The notes beneath the pieces are model-generated. The model saw only the letters and a program-made list of their open reading frames with translations, made no database searches and was not told the origin of the DNA. Below are positions 49,110-59,627 of a stretch of 64,000 nt of DNA, in pieces (within the stretch, counting starts at the first letter, position 1; the number at the start of each line of letters is the position of its first letter). This DNA is from Microbispora oryzae (GTDB lineage Bacteria; Actinomycetota; Actinomycetes; Streptosporangiales; Streptosporangiaceae). A program made the position numbers and the translations under genes. The stretch lies in assembly GCF_017896165.1 (NCBI RefSeq), contig NZ_JAFCNB010000004.1, positions 124,001-188,000 of the forward strand, in the 5' to 3' direction.

Positions 49110-49919
49110 CTAGGAGATGAGGCCGACGCCGCCCACGATCCACACCCGCTGGGCGCGGGCGGTGCTCTCGGTACGGCCGGCCCGCCACTGGCGGATGTAG
49201 ACGAGGCCGGGGTCGACGAGGCTGGTCCCCTCGAAGAAGCGCAGCACGTCGTCCCGGTTCCTGACGTGGTCGACCCGCGGCGTTATCTGCCGGAACAGCT
49301 CGATGACGGGGGCGGCCAGCTCGGGACGCGAGTCGAAGACGGCGTGCCCGATCGCCAGGTGACTCCCCGGAGCCAGGCGGTCGCGCAGGTAGGCCACGCA
49401 CTTGTACGGCTCGTCCGCGTCCGGGACGTACTGCAGCCGGGCCGGGATCAGCAGCCCCACCGGCCGGCTGAGGTCGATGAGCCGGAGGGTCTCGGGGTCG
49501 GAGAGGATCTCGGCCGGGCGCAGCAGGTTGCCCCGCACCACCCCCGTGTCGGGATTGGTGGCGAGGACGGCCCGCGCATGTGTCAGCACCACCGGGTCGT
49601 CGTCCACGTACACGACCCGGGCGCCGGGATGAAGCTCCTGGGCCACCTCGTGCGTGTTGCGCTGCGTGGGCAGCCCCGACGCGATGTTGAGGAACTGTGT
49701 CACGCCCCGCTCGACGAGGAAGCGGATGACGCGTTCGATGAACAGCCGGGTGTCGACCGCCATGGTCTTGACCTCGGGGGCCATGGCGAGGAGCCGTTCG
49801 GCGAACTCCCGGTCGGCGGAGAAGTTGTCCTTCCCGCCGAGGAGGTAGTCGCTCATCCTGGCGATGTTGGCCGTGCGCGTGTCGAAGCCCGCCACGCCGC
49901 GCCGGTCGCTGCCGCTCAA
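49110..49919 (-). CDS. PF04672-family SAM-dependent methyltransferase
   Basis: 269 residues from a TTG at 49919. The family is expanded in streptomycetes and relatives. Typical blocks: FDTRTANIARMSDYLLGGKD, FLNIASGLPTQRNTHEVAQE, VVYVDDDPVVLTHARAVL and VGLLIPARLQYVPD. The Rossmann Asp pair is present, but the usual D/N-L/I-G-x-G motif is replaced by NIASGLPT, normal for this group. The substrate is unknown. It is convergent with the lactonase gene. Confidence 0.9.
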   Translation of the reverse strand: MSGSDRRGVAGFDTRTANIARMSDYLLGGKDNFSADREFAERLLAMAPEVKTMAVDTRLFIERVIRFLVERGVTQFLNIASGLPTQRNTHEVAQELHPGARVVYVDDDPVVLTHARAVLATNPDTGVVRGNLLRPAEILSDPETLRLIDLSRPVGLLIPARLQYVPDADEPYKCVAYLRDRLAPGSHLAIGHAVFDSRPELAAPVIELFRQITPRVDHVRNRDDVLRFFEGTSLVDPGLVYIRQWRAGRTESTARAQRVWIVGGVGLIS

Positions 49920-50017
49920 ACCCAGGCTCCTTGCCTTCGTCCCTGCAGACGATTATTGCCCAACCATCCCCACAGATATGGGGAAAGAGGGCGATCTGGT
50001 GCGTCTTGTGTGGAATG

Positions 50018-50833
50018 TCAGTCCCACCAGAAGGACCAGGCGTTGCGGCCGAGGAGCTGATCGGCGTACCCGGCCAGCGTTCCCGGCCCCTGCAGGATGC
50101 TCTCGGGGCAGAACGTCCAGTGCTCGGCCGCCACGTGCAGCGCGTGGGCGGGCGTCGCCGGGGGCGCGGCCACGCTGAGGTCGAGCGTGTTGAAGCCCAT
50201 GCCGACGACGCGGACGCCGAAGCGCTCCTCCCAGCTCCGCACCACCGCCGCGAGCGGCACGGCCCACTCGTTGTGGTGCAGCGCCCCCTGCCAGCCGACC
50301 GCGACGAGCGCGTCCGCCCCCCGGCGCACGGCCGCGAGCCCGAGGGGGGTGACGCGCTCGGCCACCACGTCGGCGTACCAGTCGGCGACCTCGTCGGGGT
50401 CGGCGACCGGGACCCCGGGCTCGGCTGGGCCGGGGCAGGAGGCGCCGAACGGCGCGAGCTCCTCCTCCCGGCCCAGGAGAAGGTCCCGCCAGGCCTCGGC
50501 CATGAATCCCGCGGCCGAGTAGTGGTCGATCTCGTCAACCGAGTCGGGCGCGATCTGCCCGGCCGACCACGGCTGGACGCCGTCCTCCAGCAGCAACGGC
50601 CACAACCCCGACCGGGGGTGATCCCGCCGCAGCCGGCTCCACAGGCCGGCGGGCACCGGGGCGTCGCTCAGCCACAGGGACGGATGGCGGTGGGTGCGGA
50701 ACCGGTCGTAGTCGGGGTCGGGCCACACAAGTGATCCGGACGGGAGCTCGACCGACAGCGTCCGCCCGTCGCCGTCGTCGCCGAACAGCAGCTCCAGTCC
50801 CGTGGGAAGCCGCCGATGCTCGTGAACCGACAT
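50018..50833 (-). CDS. DUF4253-domain protein
   Basis: 271 residues from the ATG at 50833; the open frame upstream of it overlaps the divergent hydrolase leader and is unlikely to be coding. The C-terminal half (VAVGWQGALHHNEWAVPLAA, VRVVGMGFNTLDLSVAAPPA, HVAAEHWTFCPESILQG, YADQLLGRNAWSFWWD) is characteristic of DUF4253, a family common in actinobacteria and of unknown role. The N-terminal part has LELLFGDDGDGRTLSVELP. It is divergent from the alpha/beta hydrolase. Confidence 0.85.
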   Translation of the reverse strand: MSVHEHRRLPTGLELLFGDDGDGRTLSVELPSGSLVWPDPDYDRFRTHRHPSLWLSDAPVPAGLWSRLRRDHPRSGLWPLLLEDGVQPWSAGQIAPDSVDEIDHYSAAGFMAEAWRDLLLGREEELAPFGASCPGPAEPGVPVADPDEVADWYADVVAERVTPLGLAAVRRGADALVAVGWQGALHHNEWAVPLAAVVRSWEERFGVRVVGMGFNTLDLSVAAPPATPAHALHVAAEHWTFCPESILQGPGTLAGYADQLLGRNAWSFWWD

Positions 50834-50998
50834 GCGTAAATAATGTCGGACCCGGTCACGCCGCGTCCCGCCAGGGCGATCTCTGATATTGGCGAAAGCC
50901 GCCACTTCGGTGGCCTCCGCGTCGTACAGCCCGGGCATGGACAGAGCCCTAGATCCGGGCGAGCATGGATCAGTGGGCGATTGACGGGGAGATTCGCA

Positions 50999-51871
50999 TT
51001 GACCCAGATCGTGCTCGCACCGGACGGCAGACGGCTCGCGGTGGAGGAGCGTGGGAAACCGGGCGGACGGCCGGTATTCCTGTTGCACGGCACTCCGGGG
51101 AGCAGGTTGGGCCCCTCACCGAGGGCCACCGTGCTCTACCGGCTCGGGATCCGGCTGATCAGCTTCGACCGGCCCGGTTACGGCTGCTCCGACCGGATGA
51201 AGGGCCGCGCGGTGGCCGACGTGGCCGCCGACGTGGCGGCGATCGCCGACGCGCTCGGCGTGTGCCGGTTCGCGGTGGTGGGCAGGTCGGGTGGGGCGCC
51301 GCACGCGCTCGCCTGCGCGGCGCTGCTGCCCGACCGGCTGACCCGGGCCGCGGCTCTCGTCGGCCTCGCCCCGCGCGGCGCCGAGGGGCTCGACTGGTTC
51401 GAGGGAATGGCCGAGTCGAACGTCGTGGAGTACCGCTTCGCCCAGGCCGCCCGCCGCGCCGTGGCCTCGCGGCTGGCATCCGCGGCCGAGCAGATCAGGG
51501 CCGACCCCGCCAGCAAGGTGGTCGGCCTGTCCCAGCAGGTGCCCGAGTCGGACCGCCGGGTCGTCGCCGACCACGGCATCCGCCGGATGCTCGTGCGCAC
51601 CTTCGCGGAGGGGCTGCGCGACTCGGCCGACGGCTGGGTCGACGACGTCCTCGCCTTCTGCGGCGAATGGGGCTTCGACCCGGCGGCGATCGGGACGCCG
51701 ACCCTGCTGTGGCACGGGGAGAACGACATCTTCTCCCCGGTGAGCCACACGCGGTGGCTGGGCGAGCGGATCCCCACCGCCACGCTCAAGGTGGAGCGGG
51801 GCAAGGCCCACTTCGGCGCCTTCGACGTCCTGCCGAAGGTGATCCTGTGGCTGGTCCGGGGCGACCGATAG
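50999..51871 (+). CDS. Alpha/beta hydrolase
   Basis: 290 residues from a TTG at 50999 behind GGGGAG, or slightly shorter from a GTG at 51011. The fold is clear: oxyanion region VFLLHGTPGSRLGPSP, nucleophile elbow FAVVGRSGGAPHALACAAL, acid in LLWHGENDIFSPVSHTRW, and His in VERGKAHFGAFDVLP. The HGTPGSR motif and SFDRPGYGCSDR are typical of actinobacterial hydrolases of unknown substrate. It converges on fxsT with 24 bp between. Confidence 0.9.
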   Translation: MTQIVLAPDGRRLAVEERGKPGGRPVFLLHGTPGSRLGPSPRATVLYRLGIRLISFDRPGYGCSDRMKGRAVADVAADVAAIADALGVCRFAVVGRSGGAPHALACAALLPDRLTRAAALVGLAPRGAEGLDWFEGMAESNVVEYRFAQAARRAVASRLASAAEQIRADPASKVVGLSQQVPESDRRVVADHGIRRMLVRTFAEGLRDSADGWVDDVLAFCGEWGFDPAAIGTPTLLWHGENDIFSPVSHTRWLGERIPTATLKVERGKAHFGAFDVLPKVILWLVRGDR

Positions 51872-51895
51872 CGGCTCTGACCAGGCCGGCCCGGA

Positions 51896-54800
51896 TCAGG
51901 TCGGCTGGATCTCCAGGTCGCGGTTGATCCGCCGCCACGCCTCCAGGCTGATGACGTTGGGGTGGCGCTCGCCGAGCACCACGGCCATCGTGTCCAGAGT
52001 CGCCTCCCGCATCTGCTCGGCCTGGGTCGTCCTCCCGGTGGCGTGGAGCGTGATCGCGAGATTGGCCTGGGCGGCGAGCGCGTCGGGATGATCCGGCCCG
52101 AGCACCTCGCGGACGCCTTTCAGCGCCTGCCTCTCCAGCGCCTCCGCCTGCTCGTAGCTCTCCACGTCGGCGGCGCAGTTGGCGACGTTCAGCATGCACG
52201 ACAGCGTGAACGGATGCCGGTCGCCCAGCCTTTCGCGCAGGGCCGACAGCGTCTCCTCGCCGAGCCGCAGGGCCTCCCGCGGCCGGCCCGTGCCCCGCAG
52301 GTAGACGGTCAGGTTGTTCGTCACCGCCGACGTCCACGGATGGAGGGCCCCGAACTGCGCCCGGTACTGCCGCAGGACCTCCTCGGCCAGCTCCCGGGCG
52401 CCCTCCTTGTCGTCCAGCGCCGACATGCAGCAGGCCAGTTCGACCGCCGCGGCGAGGGTCTCCGGGGAGGTCGGGTAGACCCGCAGGTAGCGGTCGTAGG
52501 TCTCCTTCGCGAGGGACATGGCCTCCTGCTGCTCGCCCGCCTTGCGCAGCGCCACGGCCAGGGTCTTCGCCGTGCGGAGGGTGTCGATGTAGTCGTCGGA
52601 CAGGACCTCGCGGTAGCGGTGCAGCATCTGCCGCAGCAGCTCGACGGCGGCGCCGAAGGCCCCGAGCTCCCGCAGGTCCCTGGCGAGGTTCGTGGCGCTG
52701 CCCAGCGTGTACGGATGCGCCTCGCCGAGCACGAGGCGCATACGCGCGAGAGTGTCCTCGTCGAGCTCCCTGGCGGCCTCGCACTCGCCCACCAGCCGGT
52801 AGGAGACCGCGAGGTTGTTGGCCGCGCTCAGCGCGCGCTGGTTGTCCTCGCCGTAGAGCTCCTTCCAGCGCTCGTACGTCTCCTTGTCCATCTCCAGGGC
52901 CCGGTCGAACTCGCCGAGGGCGCGCAGGTCGGCCGCGAGGCCGCCCGTCGTCATCAGCGTGTGGGGATGGCTGTCGCCGAGGAGCTCGGTCTGCTGGTGC
53001 CACACCCACTCGTTCAGCTCCCGCGCCTCCCGGTAGCTGCCCTGCGAGCGCAGGACGTTCCCGATGTTGAAGAGCATGTGCAGCCGCTGCCGCTCGAACT
53101 GGCCGAACTTCTCCTCCCAGTAGTCGGCCAGGCGCTGGCCGAGCTGCAGGGCGCCGGTGAACTCGCCGCGCTTCCACAGATACCTGACCCGCTCGGTGAG
53201 CAGCTGCCGGGTCTCCTCCTCCACGCACTTCTCCGCGTCGGAGGGCAGCAGGTGCGGCCAGATGAGGTCGTAGGCGGCCCAGTTCTCCGGGTCGTCCACC
53301 TCGCCCTGCCGCGGCCGGGCGCCGACGAGCACGTGATGCACCTCATGCGAGATGGTCTCGATCTCGTCGAAGGTCATCTGGCTGCGGATGACGGCCTGGA
53401 CCAGGCGGTGCACCTGCAGCGTGTTGTTGCCCGGGTCGATCTTGGCGAGCGCGAACCGGCTGATCTCGCGGATCAGCCGGCCGATCATCAGCTTCTCGCC
53501 CCGCAGCGAGTCGTCGTACGGCAGGAGCGCGCGCATCATGTCGTCGCTGTAGAGCAGGGTCATCGCGATGGGGTCGGGGGAGAAGAACGCGCAGAGCTGG
53601 AGCATGCGCACGGCGGCGGGCGAGCGCTCCCGCAGCCGGTTGAGCGAGATGTTCCAGGTGGCGGCGACGGTGCTGGGATAGCCGGGCGGCGGGTTCTGCG
53701 ACAGCAGCTCGGCGGCCTGGGTGTCGAGCTGCTCGATGTAGGCCGCCGCGGGCATCCCGGTCTCGCCCAGCCAGGCGGCCGCCTGCTCCACGGCCAGCGG
53801 CAGGTAACCCAGCGCCTCGGCGACGCGCAGCGCGTCCTGCGGGTCGAGCCGCGGCACCCGGCGCAGCAGGTGCTCCACGCTCTCCTCCCGGCTGAAGACG
53901 TCCACCTCGAGCGGGGCCGCGACGTCGGACCAGGACTTGTTCCTCGACGTGACGAGGACGTGCCCCGGGCCTCCGGGAAGGTAGGGCTTGACCTCCTCCG
54001 GCTCGCCGGCGTTGTCGAAGATGAGCAGCCAACGGGAGTACGGCTGGCCGCGCCTGAGCGCCTCGCGCGCCGCCTCGGCCGCCTCGACCACGTTGTCGCC
54101 GACCCGGAGCCCCAGCTTGCCCGCCAGCTCGGCGAGCGCCGGGTTGATGAGCTCGGGCTGCTCCGCCGACACCCACCACACCAGGTCGTAGTCGGCCATG
54201 AAGCGGTGCGCGTACTCCAGGGCGACCTGCGTCTTGCCGACGCCGCCCAGGCCGTACAGGGCCTGCGGCAGCACCACCGCCTGGCTGCCGCCGACGAGCT
54301 GGTCACGCAGGTTCTCCAGCACGACGCCGCGTCCGGTGAACGCGGCGTTCCTGGCCTGGACGTTCCAGACCGGCGGGACGTTGCCGGGGAAGCGCGAGCC
54401 GAGCGGCGAGCCGTCCGCGAAGTGCTCGGCGTCGTCCAGGCCGGCCGCCCGGAGAACGGCCTCGGTCGCCTGCTCGGCGGTGAGCCCCATGAGGTCGACC
54501 GGCGGGCGGTCGTTGAACGGCGGGAGCAGCCGCGTCTCGGACACGCGTACGGCGATCACGCTCCGGCCGCCGTCGATCGGGTCGGGAAGGGCCGCCCGGT
54601 GCCACGGCTGCCGGCTCTGCACGCCGCGGGTGTAGGCGGGCGACAGCACCACGAGGACGTCGGCGCCGTCGCCCGGCTCCTCCTCCGCGCCCAGCGACTG
54701 GGGGACGACCCGGCAGCCCGACCGCCGGAGCACCGCGCCGATCCAGTCGGCCCACATGCGGTCCTCAGGGGCGTAGCTCACCACGACGTCCGGGTGGCGC

Positions 54801-55792
54801 GCCGGTTCGCGGCGGGTGAACGCCTCCAGCCACCGTGAGCGGACGCTCTCCTCCAGTGGGGGGAAGGACGTGACCCGCCCGTCCGTGACGGCGCCCGCCA
54901 GCCTCTCGTACGCGGAGAGCAGCGAGGTGGGCGAGCCGGGCGTGTCCCCGAAGGTCGCCAGCGTCTCCTCGAAGGCGTAGAACTTCTTGTACGGGATCTC
55001 CACTGACAGCCAGTACCGGGACAGGCCCTCGCCCTCCAGGCCCTTCGGGAAGCCCTCGAAGGCGCTGCGGGCGAACAGCCGGCCCGCGTCGAGCTTGTCC
55101 TTCTCGCCGTCGTCGATCCGCATGGGCACCGGGAGGATCCTGATGGCCCGGTCCCCGTAGCGTTCGTCGATGTAGCGGGCGACCCGCGCCGCGCCCTCGA
55201 TGCTCTGGTCGGCCATGGTGAAGCAGTCGACGAGGACGTCGGGCATGTGGATCGTGCAGATGTCCGCGATGTCGCTCAGCCCGGTGCGGCTGTCGATGAG
55301 CGTGTAGTCGTAGCTGGCCTTCATGTCGTCGCGCAGCGCGTCGAGGAACCGGCCGCCGCCGAGGCGGTCGTAGAAGTTGTCCCAGTCGAAGGTGGAGACG
55401 AGGGACGAGTAGTCCCGGTTCTGCTGCCCGGCGGAGACGAAGTCGAGCGTGCCCCCGCCGTCGAACTCCCAGGCCAGCGAGACAGCGTGGGGAACCACCC
55501 GGGCGTAGTCGCGGTGCCAGTCGCCGGCGCGCTGCATCGGACGCAGCGCGGCCCACACGTAGTTGCTGATGATGTCGATCACCCCCGGCGTGGCGGTGAT
55601 CACCCCCGAGTCGAGAAAGGGGTGGAAGAACTTGTGCAGCCCGGGCGACTCCAGGTCCCAGTCGACGACCAGCACCCGATGGCCGTTGCTCGCCAGCAGC
55701 CAGGCGGTGTTGGCGAGCGCCATCGTCCGCCCCGTTCCTCCCTTGTAGGAGTAGAACGTGACGATCTGACCCTCAGCCCGGGTGCTGGTCAT
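51896..55792 (-). CDS. fxsT: FxsT: FxSxx-COOH system protein with ParA-like, TIR-like, NB-ARC and TPR regions
   Basis: 1298 residues from an ATG with GGAGG upstream; it overlaps fxsC by 20 bp. Region 1 (1 to about 300) is a ParA/MinD-like ATPase with deviant Walker [16 protein letters not shown] at 16-30 and [17 protein letters not shown]. Region 2 (about 334-450) is TIR-like ([20 protein letters not shown]). The Glu expected after the S-P-A-Y segment is absent, so NAD cleavage by this copy is doubtful. Region 3 is an NB-ARC STAND ATPase: Walker [18 protein letters not shown] near 512-528, Walker [16 protein letters not shown], and [14 protein letters not shown]. Region 4 (about 880-1290) is about ten tetratricopeptide repeats of the kinesin-light-chain/NB-ARC kind. 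STAND proteins oligomerise on ligand sensing; the ligand could be the FxsA product, which is inference. Confidence 0.93.
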   Translation of the reverse strand: MTSTRAEGQIVTFYSYKGGTGRTMALANTAWLLASNGHRVLVVDWDLESPGLHKFFHPFLDSGVITATPGVIDIISNYVWAALRPMQRAGDWHRDYARVVPHAVSLAWEFDGGGTLDFVSAGQQNRDYSSLVSTFDWDNFYDRLGGGRFLDALRDDMKASYDYTLIDSRTGLSDIADICTIHMPDVLVDCFTMADQSIEGAARVARYIDERYGDRAIRILPVPMRIDDGEKDKLDAGRLFARSAFEGFPKGLEGEGLSRYWLSVEIPYKKFYAFEETLATFGDTPGSPTSLLSAYERLAGAVTDGRVTSFPPLEESVRSRWLEAFTRREPARHPDVVVSYAPEDRMWADWIGAVLRRSGCRVVPQSLGAEEEPGDGADVLVVLSPAYTRGVQSRQPWHRAALPDPIDGGRSVIAVRVSETRLLPPFNDRPPVDLMGLTAEQATEAVLRAAGLDDAEHFADGSPLGSRFPGNVPPVWNVQARNAAFTGRGVVLENLRDQLVGGSQAVVLPQALYGLGGVGKTQVALEYAHRFMADYDLVWWVSAEQPELINPALAELAGKLGLRVGDNVVEAAEAAREALRRGQPYSRWLLIFDNAGEPEEVKPYLPGGPGHVLVTSRNKSWSDVAAPLEVDVFSREESVEHLLRRVPRLDPQDALRVAEALGYLPLAVEQAAAWLGETGMPAAAYIEQLDTQAAELLSQNPPPGYPSTVAATWNISLNRLRERSPAAVRMLQLCAFFSPDPIAMTLLYSDDMMRALLPYDDSLRGEKLMIGRLIREISRFALAKIDPGNNTLQVHRLVQAVIRSQMTFDEIETISHEVHHVLVGARPRQGEVDDPENWAAYDLIWPHLLPSDAEKCVEEETRQLLTERVRYLWKRGEFTGALQLGQRLADYWEEKFGQFERQRLHMLFNIGNVLRSQGSYREARELNEWVWHQQTELLGDSHPHTLMTTGGLAADLRALGEFDRALEMDKETYERWKELYGEDNQRALSAANNLAVSYRLVGECEAARELDEDTLARMRLVLGEAHPYTLGSATNLARDLRELGAFGAAVELLRQMLHRYREVLSDDYIDTLRTAKTLAVALRKAGEQQEAMSLAKETYDRYLRVYPTSPETLAAAVELACCMSALDDKEGARELAEEVLRQYRAQFGALHPWTSAVTNNLTVYLRGTGRPREALRLGEETLSALRERLGDRHPFTLSCMLNVANCAADVESYEQAEALERQALKGVREVLGPDHPDALAAQANLAITLHATGRTTQAEQMREATLDTMAVVLGERHPNVISLEAWRRINRDLEIQPT

Positions 55793-57026
55793 GGCGATCC
55801 TCCGGATCCATCAGCCTGGGTTTCCTGCTCGAGGGGCCCGCCGGCGGATAGGCGGGAGCGGTCCTGAAGAACTGGTTGGCCGCCTTGCCGAGGAGATCGG
55901 GCAGGACCCGGTGGAAGGCGCTCAGCGAGTCGACGTCGGCGCTCGTCTCCGACGGCCTGCCCGGCAGGCACTGGTCGACCGACCTGCGCAGACGCGCCCG
56001 CTCCCGCGCCGTCTGCCCGTCGTCGTCGTTCCACGGCACCACCACGCCCACCCACCTCTTGCCGCCGCGGTCGACCTTCCGCAGCTGCGCCTGGCAGTCG
56101 GCGCGGGTGGTGGCCCACGGGTCGACGAGCATCACCGCCGGGCCGAGGGGCGTCTCCGAGGTCAGCTCGTTCGCGTGCTCCTCCAGCGAGCCGATCTCCG
56201 CCTGGAAGCCGTGCGCCGCGGCGATGTCGGCCGCGTAGGCGGCCAGCGGCCGGGTGCTGGTCTCGCACCGGTACGGATTCCACCCCTGCGGGGTGTGGCC
56301 GTAGTAGTACGGATTCCTCCCCTTGGGCAGGCCCGACAGGGACGGGGCCGCCACGGTCACCTTGAGGGGACGCTGCGGGAGGTAGTCGCGGAACGGGCTG
56401 GCGAAGGCCTGATACTCGGGCGTGGGATTCATGACGGAGATCCGGGTGCGGGCCGCGACCTCCACGATCCGGCGGGCCAGCGTCAGGGTCGCCCGCTGGT
56501 ACTGGCTCCGCATCGAGGACACCTTGATGAGCCCGTAGAACCCCTCGTCCCGGTAGCGCGGCCCCTGGCCCTCGTGCGCGAACTGGATCGACTTGGCGAC
56601 CTCGGGGAGCTGGTGGGGCGGCAGGGGGATCCACAGGGCCGGCACGATCGCCTCGGGGAGCTGGCCCTCCGGATTGGCGTGGTTGCTGAGCCGGTGCAGG
56701 AACGCGGCCCATTCCTTGCCACACTGCTCACTTTCGAAATAGCGCGGGGAATACAGCGGGACGAACACCCGGCAGGTCGCCAGCGCCTCGGACAGGCGTT
56801 CCGGCCAGTGGTGCCCGGAGCGAAGCTCGACGTCCATGAACCCGGCCGCCGCGCCCGGCCGCAGATTGGTCAGATTGTTGATGTGCTCGCAGAGGTCCTC
56901 GAAGAGCTTCTTGACCCACCGATTGGGGTCGTCCCTCCTGGCCGGGTCGTGCGACGGGATGTGCGCGTAGCTCAGGAAGAAATACGGGGACTGGTCGTTC
57001 GGCCCAGGAGCCGGTGGGGGGACCAT
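55773..57026 (-). CDS. fxsC: FxsC: TIR-like protein of the FxSxx-COOH system
   Basis: 417 residues from an ATG with a near-perfect AAAGGAGG site 3 bp upstream. The N-terminal 180 residues are a TIR domain: [40 protein letters not shown] and [20 protein letters not shown]. Glu 105 in the C-x-x-E segment matches the catalytic Glu of NAD-cleaving TIR proteins. The C-terminal half is specific to the family ([38 protein letters not shown]). FxsC proteins regularly accompany FxsB; their biochemical role has not been established to my knowledge. It is coupled to fxsT by a 20-bp overlap. Confidence 0.93.
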   Translation of the reverse strand: MVPPPAPGPNDQSPYFFLSYAHIPSHDPARRDDPNRWVKKLFEDLCEHINNLTNLRPGAAAGFMDVELRSGHHWPERLSEALATCRVFVPLYSPRYFESEQCGKEWAAFLHRLSNHANPEGQLPEAIVPALWIPLPPHQLPEVAKSIQFAHEGQGPRYRDEGFYGLIKVSSMRSQYQRATLTLARRIVEVAARTRISVMNPTPEYQAFASPFRDYLPQRPLKVTVAAPSLSGLPKGRNPYYYGHTPQGWNPYRCETSTRPLAAYAADIAAAHGFQAEIGSLEEHANELTSETPLGPAVMLVDPWATTRADCQAQLRKVDRGGKRWVGVVVPWNDDDGQTARERARLRRSVDQCLPGRPSETSADVDSLSAFHRVLPDLLGKAANQFFRTAPAYPPAGPSSRKPRLMDPEDRHDQHPG

Positions 57027-57312
57027 CCGCCTCCTTTCACCGAACGTTCACCCCGGGAAACGAAACCTAAGTCAAAAAGGCTCCCGAAGCACCCCGTTCG
57101 GTCAATGTTTTTCACCTGCGGAGTGAATGCGGCCGGTGGAAAGCCCGGCCACCAGCGGAGAAGGCGTCCGGGCGGATATGCGGCGATCATCCGGGCGTGT
57201 TTACGGGCAAAGCGAAACGCGGGGGACGGCTGGCCGGATACGGTGCCGGGGTACGGTGCGCGCCGGGCGGGCCCTTCCAGGCCGGGAAAGCGGGGCCGGG
57301 AGCGGGCGGGGA
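57027..57312. other. Spacer between fxsB and fxsC
   Basis: 286 bp. The part next to fxsC is AT-richer and contains the palindrome GAACGTTC (57042-57049) and two TTGAC-type hexamers on the minus strand (57070-57075 and 57100-57105), but neither has a convincing -10 partner. A separate promoter for fxsC-fxsT is possible. No gene is seen. Confidence 0.45.
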
Positions 57313-59607
57313 TCAGGCCTGCGGATGGGCGGCGGCGTGCTCGCCGGCGGCGCGGGCGGCGGCCTCCAGATCGGCGCCGGGCACCGGCTCCGCCAGCCAC
57401 CCGGCCATGGTCTGCCGCATGCGCTCGACGAAGCGTTCGCCCAGCGGGGTGAGCGCGCCCGACCCGGCCAGGGTCTCGACGGCCCGCGCCGTCTCCGCGC
57501 GCCACCGGGCGAAGTGGCGGTGTCCCGGGTCGGGCACGGCGTGGCGGCGCAGCCGCCAGAAGTCGGTCACCGCCAGGTGCGCGTACGTCCCCTGCAGCAG
57601 CCCCTCCAGCGGGCGCGGGTCGTCGCGCCAGGGCGCGTAGAAGAGCCGGCGGTCGGACGGGTCGTACAGGTCGAGCAGGTCGAGGATCGCGCCGAGCTTG
57701 ACGTGCTGGAACTCGTGCAGGATGAGCAGCGCGAGGGTCGCGGGGTCGCCGGGCAGGGCCGCGGCCACCGCGCCGAAGGCGTCGCGGGCGGTGGAGCTCA
57801 GGTCGTCGGGCACCACCCGCGACAGCGGCGTGAGCGTGGTCAGCGCCGTCCGCAGGGCGGGGACGTAGGCCGGGTAGTCGCGCTGGATCAGCCGCCACGC
57901 CTCGTCGAACCTGACCTGCCAGAGCGCCGCCTCGTCTTCGTCGAGCCGGGGGGCCGCGGGCCACTCGTGGCAGTCGCGATGCGGGTCGCCGTCCTCAAGC
58001 AGGACGGACATGTCGCCGGAGACGAGCCGCCGCGCCGGGTGCCAGACGGTCTCCGCTCCGTCCAGCCGGGGCGGACCGCCGGGTTCGGCCACCAGCACCG
58101 GCAGGCTCTCGGGCAGGCCGGAGGCGTCGACCAGGGTGCCGACCGTCGGCAGGTGCGCGGCCCCGCCGACGAGGAGCACGGGCATCTTCACGGGCAGGCC
58201 GGCTCGCAGCGCGGCGGCGGCCACCACGTTGCCGAGGTACGCGCGGTCGGCCTCGCCCCGCAGGCAGGCCACGGCCCACGCGCGGACGTAGGGATGGGCC
58301 AGGACCGCGTCGAGGGCCTCCCGGTGGCCCGCGTCCAGCCGGGTGAGCAGCTCCGTGGTCCGCGAACCGTCCCGGCCGGCGACCCGCGTCACCAGCATGC
58401 GCCGGTAGCTGTCCTGGGACCGGGAGAGGTGGGCGATCTCCGCCGCTCCGCCGTAGCCGCCCGCGAGCGCGTCGAGCACGGACACCGGCATGGCGTGTGT
58501 GGTCACGGCGGTCCTCCCCCGGACATGCGTGATGAGTTTGAACAGGTCGGCGCAGTAGACGCTGGGATTGTCGAACCCGTTGCCGGAGCGATGGCGATGC
58601 GGGTACAGCCCGCCGCCGCACGCCTCCACGACGGGACACCCGCGGCAGGTGTCGCACAGGCCCTCGATCCCCGTCTGGCGGGCCCGGACGCCCGGGTGGC
58701 CGGCGACCTCGTCGAGGGAGTGGGCGAACACGTCGTATCCGGTCGCCGGGGCGTCCTCGTAGGCGACCTTGAGCGAGTCGACCTGCTCGTACGTCCCGTC
58801 GGTCTCCACCACGACCAGAGCGCTCGCGTCGAGGCCGATCGCCTCGGTCAGGCTGCTCATCCCGAAGGCCGCCCTGATGAGCGACTCGAAGAGGCGGACG
58901 CCCATGGGCCGTCCGTCGGCCTCCCACCGATCGTGGACGGCCGTCAGCCAGTCCGCGTACGCGGTGGGGGACGGGCGCGAGGGCGGGGTGTCCCAGGTGG
59001 CGTGGGGGAGGAGGAAGTCGACCCGCGGGGGGCGCAGGGCGAGGAGCGCCTCGTAGACCCGGATGGGGTCGTTGGCCACGTCGACCGTGCAGAGCAGCCC
59101 GCCGAACAGAGCGGGCCGGTCGCGGAGCAGGCCGACGGCGCGGACCACCTGGTCGTAGCTGCTCCGCCCGCCGGCGAAGCGGCGGTGCCGGTCGTTGGCC
59201 GCGCGGTCGCCGTCGATGGAGACGCCGACCGTGACGCGGTGCCGGGCGAAGACGTCGAGGAAGCGCTCGTCGAGCCGTACGCCGTTCGTGTGGATCCGCA
59301 GGTCGAGGTCGCAGCCCTCGGGCATCCCGGCGCGGAGCGCCGCGCAGATCGCGTCGAGGCGCTCCGGGCCGGCGAGCAGGGGCTCGCCGCCGTGGAGGAC
59401 GACGTTCACGCCGTCGAGCCGGTGGCGGATCGCGTGTTCCCGGATGCGGTCCACCACGGCGCCGACCGTCTCGGGCGACATGACCTTCGGCCGGCGCAGC
59501 CAGCTCTGGTCGGCGTGCTCGTACACGTAACAGTGGTCGCAGGCGAGATCACACCGGCTGTGAACCTTCAAGACGAACTGGCGGAACGGTACGACGGGGG
59601 AGCTCAT
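57313..59607 (-). CDS. fxsB: FxsB: radical SAM/SPASM peptide maturase fused to an HExxH domain
   Basis: 764 residues starting 20 bp after fxsA. The radical SAM cluster is RCDLACDHCYVYEH with Cys 19, 23 and 26; VVLHGGEPLLAG and GVSIDGDRAANDRHRR follow. The SPASM-type Cys set is GLCDTCRGCPVVEACGGGLY and VYCADLFKL. The second half (about residues 370-764) is the fused FxsB-associated domain with HEFQH at 631-635, an HExxH metal-site motif. Established knowledge: FxsB-type enzymes form three-residue cyclophanes in peptides ending FxSxx. The expected product here joins Phe 54 and Ser 56 of FxsA. The role of the HExxH domain is unknown. Confidence 0.94.
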   Translation of the reverse strand: MSSPVVPFRQFVLKVHSRCDLACDHCYVYEHADQSWLRRPKVMSPETVGAVVDRIREHAIRHRLDGVNVVLHGGEPLLAGPERLDAICAALRAGMPEGCDLDLRIHTNGVRLDERFLDVFARHRVTVGVSIDGDRAANDRHRRFAGGRSSYDQVVRAVGLLRDRPALFGGLLCTVDVANDPIRVYEALLALRPPRVDFLLPHATWDTPPSRPSPTAYADWLTAVHDRWEADGRPMGVRLFESLIRAAFGMSSLTEAIGLDASALVVVETDGTYEQVDSLKVAYEDAPATGYDVFAHSLDEVAGHPGVRARQTGIEGLCDTCRGCPVVEACGGGLYPHRHRSGNGFDNPSVYCADLFKLITHVRGRTAVTTHAMPVSVLDALAGGYGGAAEIAHLSRSQDSYRRMLVTRVAGRDGSRTTELLTRLDAGHREALDAVLAHPYVRAWAVACLRGEADRAYLGNVVAAAALRAGLPVKMPVLLVGGAAHLPTVGTLVDASGLPESLPVLVAEPGGPPRLDGAETVWHPARRLVSGDMSVLLEDGDPHRDCHEWPAAPRLDEDEAALWQVRFDEAWRLIQRDYPAYVPALRTALTTLTPLSRVVPDDLSSTARDAFGAVAAALPGDPATLALLILHEFQHVKLGAILDLLDLYDPSDRRLFYAPWRDDPRPLEGLLQGTYAHLAVTDFWRLRRHAVPDPGHRHFARWRAETARAVETLAGSGALTPLGERFVERMRQTMAGWLAEPVPGADLEAAARAAGEHAAAHPQA

Positions 59608-59627
59608 ACCGCTCCGCCCCCTTCTGA

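Noticed and set aside
51962-54838. 958-codon plus-strand frame opposite fxsT
   Set aside because: It is antisense to a well-supported multidomain gene, with repetitive Arg/Gly/Leu content and no motif.
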